A DNA stretch of 18,338 bases from Candidatus Pelagibacter sp. (GTDB lineage: Bacteria > Pseudomonadota > Alphaproteobacteria > Pelagibacterales > Pelagibacteraceae), in assembly GCA_017880265.1 (NCBI GenBank), contig JAFJTK010000065.1, positions 1 to 18,338 on the forward strand, given 5' to 3'. The first letter of the stretch is position 1. Each line of letters starts with the position of its first letter. Both the position numbers and the translations under genes were made by a program. The notes below the pieces were generated by a model. The model saw nothing but the letters and a program-made list of their open reading frames with translations, ran no database searches and was not told the DNA's origin. Positions 14,779 to 18,338 of this stretch are shown here, one piece after another.

Positions 14779-16208
14779 CTCCAACCACCTACAGCTTTTA
14801 CTTCTAAAAATTCTTCTAAGCCGTGTTCACCTGCTTCTCTACCAATACCAGAATGTTTAAAACCTCCAAAGGGTGCATCAACTGCAATACCAGCTCCATT
14901 AACATCCACCATTCCAGATCTTAATTTTCTAGCCACCCTTTGAACTTTTTCAGAATCTTGAGTTTGAATATAGTTTGTTAAACCATAGGCAGTATCATTT
15001 GCAATTTTTATTGCCTCTTCTTCTGTTTCAAATGGAATAACAGATAGCACAGGTCCAAAAATTTCTGTTCTTGCAACTTCCATATCGTTATTCACATCTG
15101 CAAATACTGTTGGTTTAACAAAATAACCTTTATCCAAACCTTCTGGCTTACCAGTTCCTCCAGCAACTAATTTTGCACCTTCGTCTATACCCTTTTGTAT
15201 TAAAGTTTGTATTTTTGAGTATTGAGCCTCAGAAATAACTGGACCAATATGCTCCCCTTCTTTTTTAGGATCACCAACTTCAAAGTTTTCAGTATATTTT
15301 TTTAATCTCTCTATAGCTTCATCATACATTGATTTTTCAACCAACATTCTTGTTGGAGCATTACAAGATTGTCCTGAATTTCTAAAACATCTTAAAGCAC
15401 CTCTTTCAATTGCTTCTGGATCAGCATCTTTAAAAATAATATTAGCTCCTTTTCCACCTAGTTCTAAGCTTACTCTTTTAAAATCTTTAGCAGCATTTTG
15501 AGAAATCAAAGCTCCAGCTCTTGTTGAACCAGTGAAAGAAATCATATTAATATCTGGATGGCTTGTAAGAGCATCACCTGTTGTTGCTCCATCTCCATTA
15601 ACTAAATTAAACACACCTTTTGGAAATTTTACTTCATCAATAATTTCAGCAAGTATCATTGAGGATAAGGGTGCTAGCTCTGATGGTTTTAAGACCATCG
15701 TACATCCTGATGCAATTGCTGGCATTACTTTTAAACATACTTGATTCATTGGCCAATTCCATGGTGTGATTAATGCGCAAACACCTTTTGGCTCATAAAT
15801 TAATCTTTGATTAGGGGCGTGTTCTCCTAATGGTTTTTCAAATTCAAAATTTTTTAAATATCTGATGAATGATTTAATATGACTTGCTCCAGTCCCTGCT
15901 TGTAATTTTGTAGCAAAATCTTTTGGTGCACCCATCTCAAGAGTTATAGCTTCTGCAATATCTGCCCATCTTTTCTTATAATTTTCGTATAATTTTTCTA
16001 ATAATCCAATTCTTTCTTCTTTTGATGAGAAAGCCCAAGACTCGTAAGCATCTTTTGCTGCACTAACTGCTAGATCAACATCTGCTTTATTACCTAAAGT
16101 AATTACAGCACAGTTTTCTTCTGTAGCTGGATCAATTACTTTAATTTCCTCAGCACTATTTGGTTTAACCCATTGCCCATTTATATAAAAATTTTTTTTA
16201 TCTAACAT
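14775..16208 (-). CDS. NAD(P)-dependent aldehyde dehydrogenase
   Basis: This 477-residue member of the aldehyde dehydrogenase superfamily oxidises an aldehyde to its acid. The catalytic set is complete. PWNWPMNQV supplies Asn151, VSLELGGKGANI supplies the general base Glu249, and FRNSGQSCNAPTRM supplies the nucleophile Cys282. Cofactor-loop residues SFTGSTRAG are at about 224-232, and the C-terminal EIFGPVLSVIPF and APFGGFKHSGIGRE are typical. The substrate is unknown. It follows an agmatinase-family gene by 20 bases in the same direction, with AAAGGA 12 bases before its ATG. This suggests a joint pathway, for example conversion of a guanidino or amino compound onward to an acid. Its TAA overlaps the argE TAA by three bases in a TTAA. 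Confidence 0.93.
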   Translation of the reverse strand: MLDKKNFYINGQWVKPNSAEEIKVIDPATEENCAVITLGNKADVDLAVSAAKDAYESWAFSSKEERIGLLEKLYENYKKRWADIAEAITLEMGAPKDFATKLQAGTGASHIKSFIRYLKNFEFEKPLGEHAPNQRLIYEPKGVCALITPWNWPMNQVCLKVMPAIASGCTMVLKPSELAPLSSMILAEIIDEVKFPKGVFNLVNGDGATTGDALTSHPDINMISFTGSTRAGALISQNAAKDFKRVSLELGGKGANIIFKDADPEAIERGALRCFRNSGQSCNAPTRMLVEKSMYDEAIERLKKYTENFEVGDPKKEGEHIGPVISEAQYSKIQTLIQKGIDEGAKLVAGGTGKPEGLDKGYFVKPTVFADVNNDMEVARTEIFGPVLSVIPFETEEEAIKIANDTAYGLTNYIQTQDSEKVQRVARKLRSGMVDVNGAGIAVDAPFGGFKHSGIGREAGEHGLEEFLEVKAVGGWS

Positions 16209-16220
16209 TTTTTAACGTTA

Positions 16221-16226
16221 TCCTTT
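16221..16226 (-). promoter_or_regulatory. Shine-Dalgarno sequence for the aldehyde dehydrogenase gene
   Basis: On the minus strand AAAGGA lies in the 20-base gap after the agmatinase-family gene, 12 bases before the ATG at 16208. The spacing is slightly long but it is the only purine-rich match nearby, and it supports that start. Confidence 0.45.
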
Positions 16227-16228
16227 CT

Positions 16229-17188
16229 TTATGATTTTGCAAATAAATTTGTAAGTTCGTAAACTATTGTTGCTGCAGCTAATGAAGTGACCTCAGCATG
16301 ATCATAAGCAGGTGACACTTCTACTACATCGGCAGAAACTAAATTTAATCCAGACAACCCTCTCAAAACATTTACCATTTCTCGTGTGGTCATCCCGGCT
16401 ATCTCTGGTGTACCTGTACCTGGTGCAAATGCTGGATCCAAAACATCAATATCTATAGATAGATAAAGTGGATTATCACCCACTCTTTTTCTTATTCTCT
16501 CAGCAATTTTGTCTGTTCCTTCGGTTTGAAATTCATCACAGTGAATTATTTTAAAACCAAAGCTTTCATCATTTTTAATATCATCTCTACTATAAAGTGG
16601 ACCTCTGATACCTACATGCATTGATGCATCATCTAAAAACAAACCTTCTTCTCTAGCTCTTCTAAATGGAGTGCCGTGTGTATAGGGTGCTCCAAAATAA
16701 GTATCCCAAGTATCTAAATGAGCATCAAAATGAACTAATGAAACTGGTCCATTACATTTCTTATTAATTGCTCTAAGAAGTGGTACAGCAATAGTGTGGT
16801 CGCCACCTAGACTAATTATACCACCCACTTTATTTAATAAATCTGTTGCTCCTGCTTCGATTTGTTTTATTGCTTCATCAATACTAAATGGGTTGCACGT
16901 AATATCTCCTGCATCAGCCACTTGCTGTACTTTAAAAGGTTCCACATCATAACTTGGATGATAATTAGTTCTTAAATGTCTTGAAGCTTGTCGAATACTT
17001 TGTGGTCCAAATCTTGCACCAGGTCTGTAACTTGTACCTGCATCAAATGGTACTCCTACAATTGCAACGTCACAACTTTCAACATCTCTTAACTCTGGTA
17101 GTCTTGCAAATGTTGATGGACCTGCAAATCTTGGAACTTTTGTTCCACTTACAGGTTGAACTGGATTTTTATTGCGTTCTTTTTTCAT
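16229..17188 (-). CDS. speB: Agmatinase-family ureohydrolase (agmatinase or guanidino-acid hydrolase)
   Basis: This 319-residue binuclear manganese hydrolase of the arginase/agmatinase family releases urea from a guanidino compound. The metal-binding motifs are intact: SLGGDHTIAVPLL with His131, LVHFDAHLDTWD with Asp155, His157 and Asp159, and LSIDIDVLDPAFAPGTGTPE with Asp246 and Asp248. The N-terminal segment VAIVGVPFDAGTSYRPGARF (41-60) is typical of the agmatinase branch rather than arginases. Homologues act on agmatine, 4-guanidinobutyrate, 3-guanidinopropionate or guanidine, and motif inspection does not separate them. The following aldehyde dehydrogenase gene, 20 bases away, suits polyamine or guanidino-compound catabolism. 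It diverges from the zinc peptidase gene across 50 bases. Confidence 0.87.
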   Translation of the reverse strand: MKKERNKNPVQPVSGTKVPRFAGPSTFARLPELRDVESCDVAIVGVPFDAGTSYRPGARFGPQSIRQASRHLRTNYHPSYDVEPFKVQQVADAGDITCNPFSIDEAIKQIEAGATDLLNKVGGIISLGGDHTIAVPLLRAINKKCNGPVSLVHFDAHLDTWDTYFGAPYTHGTPFRRAREEGLFLDDASMHVGIRGPLYSRDDIKNDESFGFKIIHCDEFQTEGTDKIAERIRKRVGDNPLYLSIDIDVLDPAFAPGTGTPEIAGMTTREMVNVLRGLSGLNLVSADVVEVSPAYDHAEVTSLAAATIVYELTNLFAKS

Positions 17189-17238
17189 TTATAAACAAAA
17201 TGTACCACATTCTTTTTAAATCGAATATCATCTAAATT
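17189..17238. promoter_or_regulatory. Divergent intergenic region between agmatinase-family and zinc peptidase genes
   Basis: These 50 AT-rich bases lie between two divergent start codons and must hold at least the leftward promoter. TATCAT at 17226-17231 is a possible rightward -10 element. No good -35 element, riboswitch-like structure or inverted repeat is evident. The assignment rests on gene orientation. Confidence 0.35.
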
Positions 17239-17967
17239 ATGTTTATGAGGATTTTTAAGCTAGTTTTAATATCATTTTTTTTAATAACCTCTGCTTATTC
17301 TAATTCTATTTATAATCTAATCAAAATACCAAATTTAGAAATCTATGAATTAAAAACTCCCAATAAACTGAAATATTTTTATGCAACTAAGCCGTTTAGA
17401 CTTGGTGTTCAAAAAAATATAGTCTGCAACAATTCAGATAAGAAGACGTATGATGAAAAATACCAGATAATATCCAATAATTTGAAAAGGTACTCAAAAG
17501 ATTTTTTAAGAAAGATTAATCTTAAATATATTGTCATGTGTGAAAACCTATCTATTTCAGGAATAAATACAGCTGGAATTCCAGATCATGTAATGAAAAC
17601 ATTAATCCTAGATCTAAAATTTAATGAAAAATATTTTGAAAGAGTAATACACCATGAATTATTTCATATTATCAACGATGGTTTTAAAGATATATTCAAT
17701 GAGAATGAATGGAAAAAATTTAATGAGCCAAATTTTAAATATGCAGACTGTTCTACTTGTTCAAAAAAATTAGGGCTGGATACTTATAAAAATACTAATG
17801 GTTTTTTCACTGAATATTCAATGACCATTCCATCTGAAGATATGGCTGAAGTATATTCACATTTAATTACTGGGAATTATGAAATTTCAGATGATAAAAT
17901 TTTGAATAAAAAAATTAAGTTTATAAAAGATAAATTAAAAGAAATTGATAGTACTTTTATATTTTAA
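17239..17967 (+). CDS. Predicted exported zinc metallopeptidase (HExxH), family unknown
   Basis: This protein of up to 242 residues begins with a hydrophobic signal-peptide-like segment (FKLVLISFFLITSAYSNS), so it is probably exported to the periplasm. The start could be the ATG at 17239 or the one at 17245, and the latter gives a more usual signal peptide beginning MRIFKLV. The segment FERVIHHELFHIINDG contains His139-Glu140-x-x-His143, the zincin metal-binding and catalytic motif. About 60 residues later PSEDMAEVYSHLI offers Glu204 (or Glu200) as the third ligand in a gluzincin-like arrangement. A Cys pair, CSTC, lies at about 171-174. I do not recognise the exact family. Its stop abuts the ATG of a membrane-anchored cyclophilin gene, which supports envelope protein processing or folding. 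The peptidase activity is inferred from motif only. Confidence 0.7.
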   Translation: MFMRIFKLVLISFFLITSAYSNSIYNLIKIPNLEIYELKTPNKLKYFYATKPFRLGVQKNIVCNNSDKKTYDEKYQIISNNLKRYSKDFLRKINLKYIVMCENLSISGINTAGIPDHVMKTLILDLKFNEKYFERVIHHELFHIINDGFKDIFNENEWKKFNEPNFKYADCSTCSKKLGLDTYKNTNGFFTEYSMTIPSEDMAEVYSHLITGNYEISDDKILNKKIKFIKDKLKEIDSTFIF

Positions 17968-18338
17968 ATGATTAAAAAAGTTAAAGCCTCACTACATGAA
18001 AAACTAATTTTAATTTTCTTAATATTGCTTGGAATTTTTGCTTTAAGTTTTACAATTTTAATAAAAAATAAATGTTTGCTTGTAAAAAATTTTAATCCTC
18101 AAAAAATTGATTTTGAAAAACCAAACAATATTGTTGTCCTTAATGCTGAGTGTGGAAATGTTATTATTGAGCTCTATCCTGAAATTTCACCCAATGGAGT
18201 TGAAAGATTTAAAAGATTAATTAATTCAAAATCATATGACAATGTTGCTTTTCATAGAGTAATCAAAGATAAACTTGTTCAAGCAGGTGATCTTGAATTC
18301 GGTAAAAAAGATCAATTAGATTATGGAAAGATTGGAAC
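17968..18338 (+). CDS. Membrane-anchored cyclophilin-type peptidyl-prolyl isomerase, 3' truncated by window edge
   Basis: The open frame begins at the ATG directly after the stop of the peptidase gene and stays open to the window end, giving 123 residues. An N-terminal hydrophobic helix (about residues 13-32, LILIFLILLGIFALSFTILI) predicts an inner-membrane anchor or uncleaved signal. The cyclophilin domain then starts with NIVVLNAECGNVIIELYPEI and continues with the active-site segment VAFHRVIKDKLVQAGD, which holds the catalytic Arg and the QxGD-type motif (QAGD instead of the usual QGGD). Such proteins catalyse proline isomerisation during folding of exported proteins. The C-terminal half of the domain is outside the window, so completeness cannot be judged. 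Confidence 0.85.
   Translation, partial: MIKKVKASLHEKLILIFLILLGIFALSFTILIKNKCLLVKNFNPQKIDFEKPNNIVVLNAECGNVIIELYPEISPNGVERFKRLINSKSYDNVAFHRVIKDKLVQAGDLEFGKKDQLDYGKIG

Overview
The window reads as a streamlined, very AT-rich alphaproteobacterial chromosome segment, most like marine SAR11 (Pelagibacterales). The reasons are near-total coding density, intergenic gaps that are mostly 0-50 bases, Lys/Asn/Ile-rich proteins, A/T-ending codons, and ordinary housekeeping genes in long tight runs. I see no insertion sequence, phage gene, CRISPR array, tRNA or rRNA. No gene-free stretch exceeds 50 bases. The taxonomic call is an inference from style and gene content.

Region 1 (1-5991, + strand) is a nitrogen operon. 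It holds the tail of a class II glutamine amidotransferase-like gene (glxB type), glxC (GXGXG beta-helix domain), glxD (FMN/Fe-S glutamate synthase-type domain), a type III glutamine synthetase family gene (glnT or gmaS), a diaminopropionate ammonia-lyase-like PLP enzyme and a DNA photolyase. The first four genes have the architecture of either a split glutamate synthase (GlxBCD-GlnT) or the methylamine-assimilating N-methylglutamate route (MgsABC-GmaS). Sequence alone does not settle which.

Region 2 (6002-13493, - strand) is one long co-directional run, read from high to low coordinates: csaA, a LysE/RhtB exporter, acnA (aconitase), a membrane-anchored TPR/YfgM-like protein, bamB, a small cupin, zapE and yjbQ. 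Gaps are 2-3 bases or small overlaps, so one transcription unit is likely. The acnA gene is broken near its 5' end by a 41-base tandem duplication that shifts the frame.

Region 3 (13519-17188) holds argE (+), which carries an in-frame 81-base tandem duplication repeating a metal-ligand segment, and a leftward agmatinase-family gene followed by an aldehyde dehydrogenase. argE and the dehydrogenase converge on overlapping stop codons.

Region 4 (17239-18338, + strand) has a predicted exported HExxH zinc peptidase of unknown family, abutting a membrane-anchored cyclophilin that runs off the edge.

The most notable result is the pair of near-identical tandem duplications about 1.6 kb apart. Three of their four internal differences are silent in the parental reading frame. 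This fits two strain haplotypes joined during assembly at least as well as real duplication, so the acnA break should not be accepted without read-level checking. Among the genes, the best leads are the ammonia-lyase homologue with Ala where characterised enzymes are thought to have a catalytic Asp, and the exported zinc peptidase.
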